Counted from the stretch's first letter, positions 35,154 through 44,983 are shown. The stretch: DNA of 64,000 nucleotides from Dyadobacter subterraneus (GCF_015221875.1 NZ_JACYGY010000002.1:1-64000), one strand, 5' to 3'. The notes: generated by a model from the sequence alone, not told the origin. Translations and numbers: made by a program.

Positions 35154-36596
35154 ATGAAAAAGATAACGATACTAGCCGGATATATTTTTCTTGCAACGTT
35201 TATGAGTTGCCAGAAAGACTTACTCGATACAACACCTTACGGACAGGTAACCTCCCAGCAATACTGGCGGAATGGCGATGATGTGGTTTCTGCTACAAAC
35301 GCGGTTTATGCCCCATTATTGAACGAAGATGGATTTGCCCACACCGAATATACATTTGACAACTGCTCGGACGACATGAACCGCGCCGGTGATCATTCAG
35401 ATGAAACCGCTTTGGAAAATTTCACTTTCGACGCTTCCAACTCACATATTCTGGCAACCTGGTCTACGAAATATGAAGTTATTTCAAGAGCGAACGCTGT
35501 GTTGATTAATGCGCCAAAAGTGACGATGGATGAAACTTTGCGTAACCGCAGCATGGGAGAAGCGTATTTCCTGAGAGGTTTTGTTTACTGGCGACTTTCA
35601 CTGATTTACGGTGAAGTGCCTATTCTTTTGGAAGCGGATGCACTTGCTTTGAATTTCAACAAGCCAAAATCTACTTTGGCAGAAGTTCGTGCGCAGGCAG
35701 AAGCAGATTTCCTGAAAGCTGCATCGTTACTTCCGGTATCATACAGCGCAACGGAAGCCGGACGCGTGACACAAGGATCAGCTTATGGTTTCCTTACAAA
35801 ACTTTATGTGTACCAGGAAAACTGGGCGAAAGCAATTGAAGCAAGTACGAAAGTTACCGGAAATGCAGCTTACCAATTGGCCTCGGGATATAATCAGAAT
35901 TTTGAACTGACGACAGAAAATAACACTGAAACTTTATTTTCTCTTCAATATGAAACGGGTTGGACGACAGACAACTCCCCTGCTTTTTACCATACACCAC
36001 AGACTTTTGGTGGTTGGGGTTTTCATGAACCGATTCAGGATCTTGTAAGTGAATTTGAAGAAGGTGATCCGCGTTTGGCTTATTCCATTTTCAGTCCGGG
36101 TGATAAAGTTGAAAGAGGTTCTCAGGGAGAAACAGAATTTACTGCTGATATGACGCGTGTGACTGGTTATGCGTTTAAGAAATATTCACAGTTTACAGCA
36201 AGCGGTGATATGGATCAAAGCCTGAACGCACCTTTCCTTCGTTCTGCTGATGTTTATTTATTAGCGGCAGAAGCAAAAATTCGTTCAGGACAAAGTGGTG
36301 ATACGGAATTAAATGTAGTGAGAAAACGTGCTGGTTTGAAAACAATCACAGGCGCAACCATCAAAGATATCATGCATGAACGCCGTGTGGAACTTGCCGG
36401 TGAAAACGAAAGACATCAGGATTTGATGCGTTGGGATAAAGCAGGTTTGATTGATATCGTGGCGCATTACAAAATCGCCCGCGGACCTTACAAACCAAGT
36501 CGTAATTTTGTAAAACCAAAACATTATTACTTCCCGCTTCCACAACGTGAAGTGGATTTGAGCAATGGGGTTTTGATCCAGAATAGCAATTATTAA
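35154..36596 (+). CDS. SusD/RagB family nutrient-binding lipoprotein (pair 2)
   Basis: Partner of SusC 2, 480 aa. The lipoprotein signal ends with Cys19 (LATFMSCQKDLLDT). SusD landmarks are present: SQQYWRNGDDVVSATNAVY near the N-terminus, AYFLRGFVYWRLSLIYGEVPI, and the C-terminal LAGENERHQDLMRWDKAG and YYFPLPQREVDL. It is followed by a terminator-like hairpin at 36655, so the two genes after it may be transcribed less or separately. Confidence 0.96.
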   Translation: MKKITILAGYIFLATFMSCQKDLLDTTPYGQVTSQQYWRNGDDVVSATNAVYAPLLNEDGFAHTEYTFDNCSDDMNRAGDHSDETALENFTFDASNSHILATWSTKYEVISRANAVLINAPKVTMDETLRNRSMGEAYFLRGFVYWRLSLIYGEVPILLEADALALNFNKPKSTLAEVRAQAEADFLKAASLLPVSYSATEAGRVTQGSAYGFLTKLYVYQENWAKAIEASTKVTGNAAYQLASGYNQNFELTTENNTETLFSLQYETGWTTDNSPAFYHTPQTFGGWGFHEPIQDLVSEFEEGDPRLAYSIFSPGDKVERGSQGETEFTADMTRVTGYAFKKYSQFTASGDMDQSLNAPFLRSADVYLLAAEAKIRSGQSGDTELNVVRKRAGLKTITGATIKDIMHERRVELAGENERHQDLMRWDKAGLIDIVAHYKIARGPYKPSRNFVKPKHYYFPLPQREVDLSNGVLIQNSNY

Positions 36597-36654
36597 TGGT
36601 TAATTATTAAGGGTTAATTGTTAATGGGGCTAAAAAACCTCATTACCTGATAGG

Positions 36655-36697
36655 AAAGAAGTCAAGTGTAAAACCTTGGCTTCTTTCTCTCTTTTAA
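36655..36697 (+). terminator. Terminator-like hairpin after susD 2
   Basis: A 12-bp stem, AAAGAAGTCAAG (36655-36666) with CTTGGCTTCTTT (36675-36686), with one wobble pair and a T-rich tail. It lies just before the next start codon, so it may also act as a partial attenuator of the downstream genes. Before it, 36606-36626 is a 21-nt word repeated exactly at 57048-57068. Confidence 0.7.
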
Positions 36698-36698
36698 A

Positions 36699-37136
36699 AT
36701 GTTTTTTTATAGCGTGAAAAAAGTAATTGTAGCTTTTCTTTTAATTTCAGTTTTGACGCGATGTGTGTCGAAAGAAAAACAGATTCTTGGGACCTGGAAA
36801 ACGGATTCTATTTCAAATTTTGTAAATGGTTTTACGCACGTCAACAATTCTCAGGATGAGCATTGGTCGCATTTTGAGTATACCAAAGACGGCGTTGTTT
36901 TTGAGCGCAGGAAAGAAGAATTCAGGAAGTATAACTACAAAATCCTGAAATCGGATTCACTTGTTTATCTGGATTCGGCTGGTACTTTTTTGAATGGCTA
37001 CAAGATTCTGAAACTGGATAATGATCAGCTTGTGTTGAAAAAGCTGCAAAAACCATATCTTCCCGGCAAGAATCAGGAATTATATGAAATTCGCTTTTTC
37101 TCTAAAATAAACGCCGATAGTACCGCATCCAAATGA
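36699..37136 (+). CDS. Small lipocalin-like lipoprotein
   Basis: A 145-aa predicted lipoprotein: KKVIVAFLLISVLTRC forms a signal with a lipobox-like LTRC. The mature part begins KEKQILGTWKTDSI, a pattern seen in lipocalin-like and DUF-type domains where 'G-x-W' opens the beta-barrel. Translation may instead start at the GTG at 36714 (VKKVIVAF), which gives a more typical signal peptide. It overlaps the next gene by 4 bp, so the two are translationally coupled. Function unknown; it probably accompanies the FG-GAP protein at the cell surface. Confidence 0.75.
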   Translation: MFFYSVKKVIVAFLLISVLTRCVSKEKQILGTWKTDSISNFVNGFTHVNNSQDEHWSHFEYTKDGVVFERRKEEFRKYNYKILKSDSLVYLDSAGTFLNGYKILKLDNDQLVLKKLQKPYLPGKNQELYEIRFFSKINADSTASK

Positions 37137-40100
37137 TCCGAAAGCTGATCTTACTTTCCATAATCAGCATCACGCTGTTTACCTGCAAAAAAAAGAATCA
37201 GGATACTTTATTTGAATTACTTCCCTCAAAGGAAACCGGGATCACTTTCTCCAATGAACTGAAAGAGGATGAAAAACTCAATATCCTCACTTACGAATAT
37301 TTCTACAACGGCGGCGGCGTTGGTGTCGGCGACATCAATAACGACGGTTTACAGGATGTTTTCATGGGAGGAAACATGTCCGAAAGTCGCCTCTATCTTA
37401 ACAAAGGAAATTTAAAATTTGAAGACATTACTGAGAAATCCGGTATCTCATTGGCAGATAGCTGGGCCCGCGGAATTTCGATGGTCGATATTAATGCAGA
37501 TGGTTTTTTAGATATTTATGTTTGTAGAGCCGGGCCTCAAAATTTGAATTCAAATCTTACACCTCGTCCTAACTTACTATACATTAATAAAGGAAATAAC
37601 ACTTTCTTTGAGGAAGCAAAAAAGTACGGTCTTGATTATTCCGGTAACACTACCCAGGCTGCATTTTTCGATTATGATAAAGACGGTGATCTCGATGTTT
37701 TTCTGGTAACCAATGTCATGGAGCGAAAAGGTCCTAATGTGATCCGCCCAAAACGTACGGACGGTTCGGCATTAAGTACCGATAAATTATATCGAAATGA
37801 TGGAAAAATCAATGGTCAGATAAAATTTACCAACGTATCGGCAGAAGCAAATATTCTTACGGAAGGTTTCGGATTGGGTGTTTCCATTGTGGATGTTAAT
37901 GAAGATGGCTGGCCGGATGTGTATGTTTCCAATGATTATTTGTCAAACGATTTACTGTATATCAACCAACAAAACGGAAGCTTTAAAAATGAAATCACAG
38001 ATTATTTCCGGCACCAAAGCTACTCCGCGATGGGCAATGACGCAGCTGATATTGACAACGATGGACTCGTAGATTTTGTAACGCTGGACATGTTGCCTGA
38101 AGGCAATATCCGCCGCAAAAATATGTTTGGGCTAATGAACTATGACCGTTTTCTTTCTGAGCAAAGAATGGGTTATCAGCCACAATTCATGCGTAATACT
38201 TTGCAGCATAACAACGGAAATCGTCCCGGAACAAATCATCCTTTTTTTAGTGAAGTTGGAAGATTTTCAGGCGTACAGGCAACGGATTGGAGTTGGGGCG
38301 CATTATTTGCTGATTATGATAACGACGGGAAACGGGATTTAATGGTTACCAATGGCTATCCAAAAGATATTACAAACCGTGATTTTGTGATTTATCGGAT
38401 GGCTCAGTATCAGCAGCAAATCCAGTCAGGAAATCTGGATAATGCGCCTACGGTTCAGGCTTTGAAAGAAGTTGAAGGGGCGCATGTGGCTAATTATTTA
38501 TTTAAAAATAACGGCAATCTTACATTTAAAAACGAATCAGAATCATGGGGTTTTGATACGCCTTCTTTTTCAAACGGTGCTGCTTATGCTGATTTAGATA
38601 ATGATGGAGATCTGGATTTGATCATCAATAATATTGATCATGAAGCTTTTGTTTATAAAAACCATTCGGAAAAACTTCCTGATCATCATTATCTGCGCAT
38701 CAAACTAAATGGGACAAAAGATAATCCTTACGGCTTTGGGGTGAAAGTGACGATTTATACTAAAAATGAAAAGCAGTTTATTGAGCATTCTCCCTATCGT
38801 GGGTATCAGTCGACAGTTGAAAATACGCTGCATTTTGGTTTAGGAAAAAGTAAAAAAATAGATTCCATCCGGGTTATCTGGCCGGATAAGAAAACGCAGT
38901 TGCTGACAAATATTTCCTCTGATCAGGTTTTAAAAGTTGAATATAACAAAGCTGCAAATGCTCAGAAAATAAATTCAATTATCCCAAAACCAATATTTCA
39001 GGAAGTTTCAGATGCATTAGGAATTCATTATACACATAAAGAGGAATTGTATATCGACTTCAAAGTCCAGCCACTTTTGCCACATTTACTATCTCAAAAC
39101 GGACCGGGAATTGCGGTTGGTGATATTAATGAAGACGGACTCGAAGATTTCTATGTTGGTGGTGCTTTCAAACATTCCGGAAGTTTTTTCATTCAAAATG
39201 GCCTGGGAAAATTCATAGGAAAACCGTTAACCAAAGAGCAGAAATTTGAGGAAGATATGGGCACGCTGCTTTTTGATTCAGACCTTGACGGGGATCTGGA
39301 TTTGTATATCGTAAGTGGCAGCAGCGAATTTCCGATTGATTCAAAATATTATCAGGACCGACTTTATTTAAATGATGGAAAAGGAAATTTCAAACTGGAT
39401 ACCTCCGCGTTGCCTATAAACACGACCAGCGGTTCTTCGGTTAGTGCCATTGATTTTGACAGAGATGGTGATCTTGATTTATTTATAGGCGGCAGACTTA
39501 CGCCCGGTCAATATCCGACTTCCCCGAAAAGCTCAATCCTCAGAAACGATCACGGAAAGTTTACCGACATAACTGCACAAATTTGTCCGGAGCTGAAAAA
39601 TATCGGTATGGTTACCACCTCGCTTTGGACAGATTTTGATAATGATGGCTGGATGGATTTAATCCTGGGAGGCGAATGGATGCCGTTGACTTTTTTGAAA
39701 AATACAAATGGAAAGCTGGTAAATGTAACTTCTACAACCGGTTTAACAAATACAAATGGCTGGTGGAATAGTCTTGTAGCGGGAGATTTTGATGAAGACG
39801 GAGACATGGATTACGTGGCAGGAAATGTTGGTTTGAATTCAGAAGAACGGCCTTCGGCAACGAAACCGCTAACGATGTTTGCTAAAGATTTTGACAAAAG
39901 CGGTACGATGGATCCGGTTATGTTCAGATATTCCGGCGAGAACTTATATCCTATCCATCCCCGTGATGAGATGACAAGTCAGATGAATTTTCTTAAAAAA
40001 CGCTTCGTTTATTACGGCGATTATGCCAAAGCGGAAATGAAAGATATTTTCACAAAAGACGAACTGAAAGATGCGAAGAAACTTAGCTGTGAAGAAATGA

Positions 40101-40687
40101 GAAGTGTCTTTATTGAAAATCTCGGTAACGGGAAATTCAAAATAAAAGCATTATCAATCGCTGCACAACTTGGGCCAGTTTATGGAATTGTGGTTGGAGA
40201 TTATAATGCTGACGGTCATCTGGATTTGCTTATGACTGGAAATTCTTACGCTCCTGAATCAATCAGCGGACGTCTGGATGCTTTTAACGGATTACTTCTT
40301 CAAGGAAACGGGAAAGGAAATTTCGTACCAATTTCGCCAGCAAATAGTGGTTTTTTGGCTGAAGGCGACGGCAAAGGTTTGGCGGAATTAACGCTGAATA
40401 ACGGAGGCAGATTAATTTTGGCGGCTCAGAATAATGATATTCTTAAAACCTTCCAATCACAGAAACCAGAAAAGGATTTTGTAAAAATAAACCCATTAGC
40501 AAATGATAGCTGGGCAGAAATTACTTTGAAAAACAGCCAGAAAAGAAGACATGAATGGAATTATGGAGCCGGATATTTATCCCAATCTTCACGAATTTTG
40601 GTATTACCAAAAGAAAATATTTCCAATATTAAGATTTATAATTCAAAAGGAACCTCGCGGATTATTAATATTTCAAAACTCAAATAA
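37133..40687 (+). CDS. CRTAC1-like lipoprotein with FG-GAP/VCBS repeats and an ASPIC/UnbV domain
   Basis: A large surface or periplasmic lipoprotein of 1184 aa, with lipid Cys18 (ISITLFTCKKKNQ). At least thirteen calcium-loop repeats of the form D-x-(D/N)-x-D-G-x-x-D are visible (e.g. DINNDGLQD, DYDKDGDLD, DVNEDGWPD, DLDNDGDLD, DFDRDGDLD), implying a calcium-bound beta-propeller. Between two propeller-like halves sits an ASPIC/UnbV domain (GVKVTIYTKNEKQFIEHSPY, VENTLHFGLGKSKKIDSIRV). Such proteins often follow SusC/SusD pairs in Bacteroidota; binding of glycans or proteins is plausible but unproved. It ends the operon and is convergent with gldE, 7 bp away. Confidence 0.9.
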   Translation: MIRKLILLSIISITLFTCKKKNQDTLFELLPSKETGITFSNELKEDEKLNILTYEYFYNGGGVGVGDINNDGLQDVFMGGNMSESRLYLNKGNLKFEDITEKSGISLADSWARGISMVDINADGFLDIYVCRAGPQNLNSNLTPRPNLLYINKGNNTFFEEAKKYGLDYSGNTTQAAFFDYDKDGDLDVFLVTNVMERKGPNVIRPKRTDGSALSTDKLYRNDGKINGQIKFTNVSAEANILTEGFGLGVSIVDVNEDGWPDVYVSNDYLSNDLLYINQQNGSFKNEITDYFRHQSYSAMGNDAADIDNDGLVDFVTLDMLPEGNIRRKNMFGLMNYDRFLSEQRMGYQPQFMRNTLQHNNGNRPGTNHPFFSEVGRFSGVQATDWSWGALFADYDNDGKRDLMVTNGYPKDITNRDFVIYRMAQYQQQIQSGNLDNAPTVQALKEVEGAHVANYLFKNNGNLTFKNESESWGFDTPSFSNGAAYADLDNDGDLDLIINNIDHEAFVYKNHSEKLPDHHYLRIKLNGTKDNPYGFGVKVTIYTKNEKQFIEHSPYRGYQSTVENTLHFGLGKSKKIDSIRVIWPDKKTQLLTNISSDQVLKVEYNKAANAQKINSIIPKPIFQEVSDALGIHYTHKEELYIDFKVQPLLPHLLSQNGPGIAVGDINEDGLEDFYVGGAFKHSGSFFIQNGLGKFIGKPLTKEQKFEEDMGTLLFDSDLDGDLDLYIVSGSSEFPIDSKYYQDRLYLNDGKGNFKLDTSALPINTTSGSSVSAIDFDRDGDLDLFIGGRLTPGQYPTSPKSSILRNDHGKFTDITAQICPELKNIGMVTTSLWTDFDNDGWMDLILGGEWMPLTFLKNTNGKLVNVTSTTGLTNTNGWWNSLVAGDFDEDGDMDYVAGNVGLNSEERPSATKPLTMFAKDFDKSGTMDPVMFRYSGENLYPIHPRDEMTSQMNFLKKRFVYYGDYAKAEMKDIFTKDELKDAKKLSCEEMRSVFIENLGNGKFKIKALSIAAQLGPVYGIVVGDYNADGHLDLLMTGNSYAPESISGRLDAFNGLLLQGNGKGNFVPISPANSGFLAEGDGKGLAELTLNNGGRLILAAQNNDILKTFQSQKPEKDFVKINPLANDSWAEITLKNSQKRRHEWNYGAGYLSQSSRILVLPKENISNIKIYNSKGTSRIINISKLK

Positions 40688-40694
40688 GTCTTCG

Positions 40695-42011
40695 TTAGCT
40701 AACCAAAACCCTGACTTTTTTAATTCTCTTTTTATCAGCTGACTGAACTTTAAAAGTAATATCCCGGTGCGTTGCAATTTCTCCCGTTCGTGGTAATCTT
40801 GAAAAAAGTTCGAGTAAAAGTCCGGCTAGTGATTCACTGTTTCCGCGTACCTCATCAAAATAATCTGATTCAAGATTCAGAATTCTGCACAAATCATTGA
40901 TCAAAACCATACCTTCAAAAACGTAAGTATTTTCATCAACTTTGGTATAATTCACTTCGTCCTCCTCATCATATTCGTCATTGATATCACCGAAAATCTC
41001 TTCAATAATATCTTCCAGCGTAATCAATCCACTTGTTCCGCCATATTCATTGATGACAATCGCCATATGCACCCGGCGACTTTGGAAATCTTTCATTAAA
41101 TCATCCAGTCGCTTGCTTTCCGGGATCAGGTAAGGGACACGAAGTAATTTTTGCCAGTTAAAATGCTCGTTATGATGTAAATGCGGCAATAAATCTTTTA
41201 CGTTCAGAATTCCTTCCACGCTATCCAGATTATCTCTGAAAACCGGAACACGCGAATATCCTGATTTATTGATCTTATCCATCAGCTCATGAAAATTCAG
41301 CTCAATATCAAAAGCCGTAATGTTCATTCGTGGCTGCATAGCTTTACGGGCATTGGTTTGCCTGAAATTTGCAAGTCCTCTTAACAGATCCGTTTCCTCT
41401 TCACTTTCCGCTTTTGCTTCCAGTCTTTCCGTAGAAATTTCAGAACCTTCCGGTGTCAAGATGCCAAAAAAGTAACCCAATTTGGTAATTGGCTTCGTTA
41501 GCGGCTCACATACTTTAATAACAAAATGTGTAGTCCCGGCGATTTTTGGAATAAATTCAACGGCATTTCTGGCCGCGTGAAATCTGATAATTACATCCAG
41601 CCAAATCCAGAAAGCCAATGCGCCCAATGAAATCCATTGAAAAATGGTTTCATCATTATTTTGTACTTGCAGCCAGGTAAATCTTGCAGCAAGCAAAAGT
41701 GCGAGTAAGGTTACGCCGCGCTGAATAATAGAAAGTGCTAATTGCTGGATTCGGGTTGGAAGATGACCGTCGGAAACTCCTTTTCGTTCCCAGGGATTTT
41801 CCATCGCGCCGGCTGTTGCATAGGAGGCTCTGATTCCGGAAAGAAAGAGCGATACAGCCAAAAGTAGGAAGACAAGAATTAATTCGTAAACGGCAAAACG
41901 GTCAATGGGTATGACCATCCCGGTGATTATAGGAAGCGCACTTTTAACGGGATAAAAAATCCCAGTACGCTTTCGGGACAACGGATCGTCACTGTCGGCA
42001 GTTTCTTTCAC
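40695..42011 (-). CDS. gldE: Gliding-motility-associated GldE, CNNM/CorC family membrane protein
   Basis: A 438-aa protein with an N-terminal DUF21-like membrane part, a pair of CBS domains (NVKDLLPHLHHNEHFNW, AIVINEYGGTSGLITLEDIIEEIFGDI) and a C-terminal CorC_HlyC domain. The family includes magnesium/cobalt efflux proteins; GldE is linked to gliding in Flavobacterium. ssb lies directly upstream, the usual ssb-gldE order of Bacteroidota. The GTG start at 42011 is uncertain: the ATG at 41918 (MVIPIDRFAVYELILV) begins at the first membrane segment and fits GldE proteins as well. Confidence 0.88.
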   Translation of the reverse strand: MKETADSDDPLSRKRTGIFYPVKSALPIITGMVIPIDRFAVYELILVFLLLAVSLFLSGIRASYATAGAMENPWERKGVSDGHLPTRIQQLALSIIQRGVTLLALLLAARFTWLQVQNNDETIFQWISLGALAFWIWLDVIIRFHAARNAVEFIPKIAGTTHFVIKVCEPLTKPITKLGYFFGILTPEGSEISTERLEAKAESEEETDLLRGLANFRQTNARKAMQPRMNITAFDIELNFHELMDKINKSGYSRVPVFRDNLDSVEGILNVKDLLPHLHHNEHFNWQKLLRVPYLIPESKRLDDLMKDFQSRRVHMAIVINEYGGTSGLITLEDIIEEIFGDINDEYDEEDEVNYTKVDENTYVFEGMVLINDLCRILNLESDYFDEVRGNSESLAGLLLELFSRLPRTGEIATHRDITFKVQSADKKRIKKVRVLVS

Positions 42012-42123
42012 AAAGAGTAAGAAAAGTTCATAAATGCAATATAAGAATTCTATCCAAAAATATTATTGTCAATTTCATCATACATTGAAATAAACATGAT
42101 TTCTGAATAGAATTCTAGTAAAA

Positions 42124-42600
42124 TCAGAATGGCAAATCGTCATCATCATTTCCGGCTGCCATTGATGGCGGTATCGGATCAGAAGATCTTGGTGCCTGGT
42201 TTTGTTTTGGAGCGGATGATTGTGCGTAATTCGGAGTTCCCTGGTTACTATTTTCTGCACCTCCATTATTCGGTCCGCCCAGCAAAGTCATACTATTGGC
42301 ACGAATGGTTACGCCCGATTTCTGAACACCTTCTTTGTCTGTCCAGTTGTCTGTCCGAATTCTTCCTTCTATATATACAGAGTTACCTTTTTTTAGATAT
42401 TTCTCGGCAACTTTTGCAAGACCTTCCCATAACTCAATGCGGTGCCATTCTGTGTTTTCAACTCTTTCGCCATTTTTGTTTGTGTAGGCTTCGGTTGTTG
42501 CGATGCTGAATTTTGCTACGGCTGATCCGCTCTCCAGATATCTTACTTCCGGGTCGCTACCTAAATTTCCGATAAGGATTACTTTGTTAACACTTGCCAT
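42124..42600 (-). CDS. ssb: Single-stranded DNA-binding protein
   Basis: Binds single-stranded DNA in replication, repair and recombination and recruits partners. The 158-aa protein has the OB-fold (MASVNKVILIGNLGSDPEVR, ENTEWHRIELWEGLAKVAEKYLKKG, VYIEGRIRTDNWTDKEG), a flexible Gln/Asn/Pro-rich linker from about residue 108, and the acidic partner-binding tip DDDDLPF. A perfect TATATTTG box on the minus strand (42659-42666), with no clear -33 TTG, is the likely promoter for ssb and gldE. mutY, the usual upstream neighbour, is displaced by two inserted genes. Confidence 0.97.
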   Translation of the reverse strand: MASVNKVILIGNLGSDPEVRYLESGSAVAKFSIATTEAYTNKNGERVENTEWHRIELWEGLAKVAEKYLKKGNSVYIEGRIRTDNWTDKEGVQKSGVTIRANSMTLLGGPNNGGAENSNQGTPNYAQSSAPKQNQAPRSSDPIPPSMAAGNDDDDLPF

Positions 42601-42658
42601 GATTTTGTGCGCTTGTGATGATTGTGGATAATTAAATTCAATATACCGGATATTAGTT

Positions 42659-42666
42659 CAAATATA
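42659..42666 (-). promoter_or_regulatory. Candidate -7 box of ssb
   Basis: The minus strand reads TATATTTG, a perfect TAnnTTTG, 58 bp before the ssb ATG. No clear TTG lies at the right distance upstream. Confidence 0.45.
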
Positions 42667-42725
42667 CAAATTCAAATTTTGCATAAATTCATAGAGTGGC
42701 CTTTCCTACAACATGAGTCAATTTT

Positions 42726-43916
42726 TCACACATCCTGCTCACTGATTTTTCCGGTTATTTTATTTTTTAAAATCAGTTTATTACGTCCGTCATGTGTCAC
42801 TTCCTGTTTAATTAAATAATGTTCCTCATCATATTCTACATAGTTCGATGGCTTGGTAACTCCCTCCTGTCCGCGCCAAACAGGAAGTTCTACTTTCTCC
42901 CACAACTTTGTTTTTGAAGAACGATAGGCAGCGTCAATGACGGCGTTCACAACGTAACCATCATAAAAAGTTTCCGCAGCGTCACGACCTTCTTCTGCTG
43001 CGTTAAACATATCCGTAAACATATGATTATAACCCAGATCGTTCACTTCATCACCAACGGGAAAAAGCCAGCCGCTTTTACTTTCTGCCTTTTCAGCTAC
43101 ATAATCACCGCCGCTTCCAGAAGTATACATTTCAAATCCGGTCCGAAGGAAATTGTTGATCCAGATTGTTCCTTCTGTTCCCATCACTTCATCACGCAAA
43201 TCCATACCACCGCGAAACGTCCAGCTTACTTCGAATTGCCCGATCGCACCATTTTCATATTTAACCAAAGCAATCGCATGATCTTCCGCATCAATCGGTT
43301 TCACCTGCGTATCTGCCCAGCACATGACTTCGACCGGACGAATATCTTTGCCAATAAAATTTCTTGAAATTTCGATACAATGACAACCCAGATCCAGGAT
43401 ACATCCGCCACCAGCCTGTTCAATATCCCAAAACCACTCACTATGCGGACCGGGATGCGCTTCTCTGGATTTCGCCCAGATAATCCGGCCTAGAGCTCCT
43501 GTTTTGACACTTTCCAGTGCTTTTAAAAACTTGGGACTATAGCAAAGATCTTCCAGATAACCGGCAAAAATTCCGGCTTCTTCCACCGCCTGCATCATCC
43601 GCAGTGCTTCCTCGGCATTTCTTCCCAAAGGTTTTGTAGAAACAACCGCTTTTTTATGTTTTGCACAAAGCATCACCGCTTCCTCATGAAGATTATTGGG
43701 CAGGGCAATACATACCATATTAACACTCGGACTGGAAATAATTTCTTCCATACTGATCGACCAGAAATCACAGCCGTAATCATCGGCAAATTTCTTCGCG
43801 CTTTCTTCACGCCTCGCATAAATGGCAACAACACGGTCGCGGCCACGTTGGCCATGAATTGATTCCGCATAAAAACGTCCGATGAAACCGGAACCGAGCA
43901 TGGCAATTTTTTGCAT
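42726..43916 (-). CDS. Gfo/Idh/MocA family NAD(P)-dependent oxidoreductase
   Basis: A 396-aa sugar or cyclitol dehydrogenase-like protein. The Rossmann motif MLGSGFIGRFY lies at the N-terminus, followed by the family's nucleotide-binding end STKPLGRNAEEA (the usual EKP reads TKP here, with Lys kept) and GGGCILDLGCHCIEISRNF, the substrate-side helix with the catalytic Asp/His. It has no Tat signal, so it is cytoplasmic. It sits with a PhyH-type dioxygenase gene on the same strand, separated by a repeat element. Together they may form a small catabolic unit; the substrate is unknown. Confidence 0.9.
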   Translation of the reverse strand: MQKIAMLGSGFIGRFYAESIHGQRGRDRVVAIYARREESAKKFADDYGCDFWSISMEEIISSPSVNMVCIALPNNLHEEAVMLCAKHKKAVVSTKPLGRNAEEALRMMQAVEEAGIFAGYLEDLCYSPKFLKALESVKTGALGRIIWAKSREAHPGPHSEWFWDIEQAGGGCILDLGCHCIEISRNFIGKDIRPVEVMCWADTQVKPIDAEDHAIALVKYENGAIGQFEVSWTFRGGMDLRDEVMGTEGTIWINNFLRTGFEMYTSGSGGDYVAEKAESKSGWLFPVGDEVNDLGYNHMFTDMFNAAEEGRDAAETFYDGYVVNAVIDAAYRSSKTKLWEKVELPVWRGQEGVTKPSNYVEYDEEHYLIKQEVTHDGRNKLILKNKITGKISEQDV

Positions 43917-43936
43917 AAAAATTAATATGGTTAGGT

Positions 43937-44120
43937 GTTTCAGGAATGGTTATGGATGTCATTTGTTGTCAGGAGTAGTCAGGAAGTTGTTATTTATTGT
44001 CATGGGTGGTTAGGAGATTGTCAAGGATTGTCAGGTATAGTAGGAAAACTATAAATGGCTACATCTGACAATCAATAACCACTTCCTGACAATTGCCTGA
44101 CTAGAATTGACAATCCCTGA
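43937..44120. repeat. Inverted-repeat element built from TGTCAGG words
   Basis: Arms 43978-44002 and 44066-44090 are 25 bp each, match at 23 positions and are inverted. On either side the word TTGTCAGG/CCTGACAA recurs several times in matching orientation. The element fills the gap between the oxidoreductase and dioxygenase genes. A shorter run of the same words occurs at 62272-62334. Confidence 0.75.
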
Positions 44121-44125
44121 CTTTT

Positions 44126-44983
44126 TTATTTTGTCTTCACTGCCTCCTCCCACCCCGTTGTCTTCAAAGCCGGGTCATTTTCCTTTTTCAAAAAGTCAGC
44201 GTTTTCAAATGGGGTGGCGTTCCATTCTGTGATTGCATGATCCGGGACGATATCTACCGGAACTCGCCATGAGGTTGAGGTTTCCGCGTAGGCTAAATTG
44301 GATTGTGAATTATAACAAGAGATTAATGACCAGCGAGGTTTGTCTGATAAATTTGCTTCGGAGCGGTGCATGAGGTTACTGTGGAAAAATAATGCATCAC
44401 CGGGTTCGATTTCGCAATAAATTAAATCCATCGTTTCCAATGCGTTATTCACCATCGTCATATCCGCACCGACTTGTTCGCCCGCAAAACCGTGGTTTAC
44501 TCTTCCTAACTTATGCGAACCTTTAATGACCTGTAAACAACCGTTTTCTTTATTTGCGGGCGTTAAGGCGATCATTACGCTCATCATTTGATCGGGAAAG
44601 AGAAACTGGTTTTTGTACCAATAACCATAATCCTGATGCCATTCCCAGGCACCACCGACTTTCGGTTCTTTTTGCATCAGTTTGGTATGAAAATGACAAA
44701 CAGCGCTTTCTTGTCCTAGTAATTGGGCAACTGAATTCACCATGCGCTCGCTGCGGATCAGGTATCCAAAAACATCATTTCCTGGTGTAAACCAAAGAGA
44801 AAGTTTTGTCTTCTTCCCGGTTTGATCATTTAAGTCCATTGCATTTTTCTGCATGACAGAATTTTCAATTGCGCTGTTATATAGTTTGTCAATTTCTTCC
44901 TGAGAAAAAAGATTTTTGACTACCAAAAAGCCATCTCTGTGATAGGCTTCAATTTGTTCATCATTTAAATTGATCTTCGCCAT
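44126..44983 (-). CDS. Phytanoyl-CoA dioxygenase (PhyH) family Fe(II)/2-oxoglutarate enzyme
   Basis: A 285-aa cytoplasmic oxygenase. The iron-binding motif is WEWHQDYGYW (H-x-D), with the distal His in FFHSNLMHRSEAN and the 2-oxoglutarate-binding Arg in KPRWSLISCYN. It contains the family core (FHTKLMQKEPKVGG). The PhyH family hydroxylates diverse small molecules, so the substrate is open. It lies upstream of the Gfo/Idh/MocA gene on the same strand, with an inverted-repeat element between them. Both genes interrupt the common mutY-ssb order. Confidence 0.9.
   Translation of the reverse strand: MAKINLNDEQIEAYHRDGFLVVKNLFSQEEIDKLYNSAIENSVMQKNAMDLNDQTGKKTKLSLWFTPGNDVFGYLIRSERMVNSVAQLLGQESAVCHFHTKLMQKEPKVGGAWEWHQDYGYWYKNQFLFPDQMMSVMIALTPANKENGCLQVIKGSHKLGRVNHGFAGEQVGADMTMVNNALETMDLIYCEIEPGDALFFHSNLMHRSEANLSDKPRWSLISCYNSQSNLAYAETSTSWRVPVDIVPDHAITEWNATPFENADFLKKENDPALKTTGWEEAVKTK

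Noticed and set aside
43937..44120. TGTCAGG region as a CRISPR array
   Set aside because: The units are short, irregular and mirrored; there are no uniform spacers and no cas genes.
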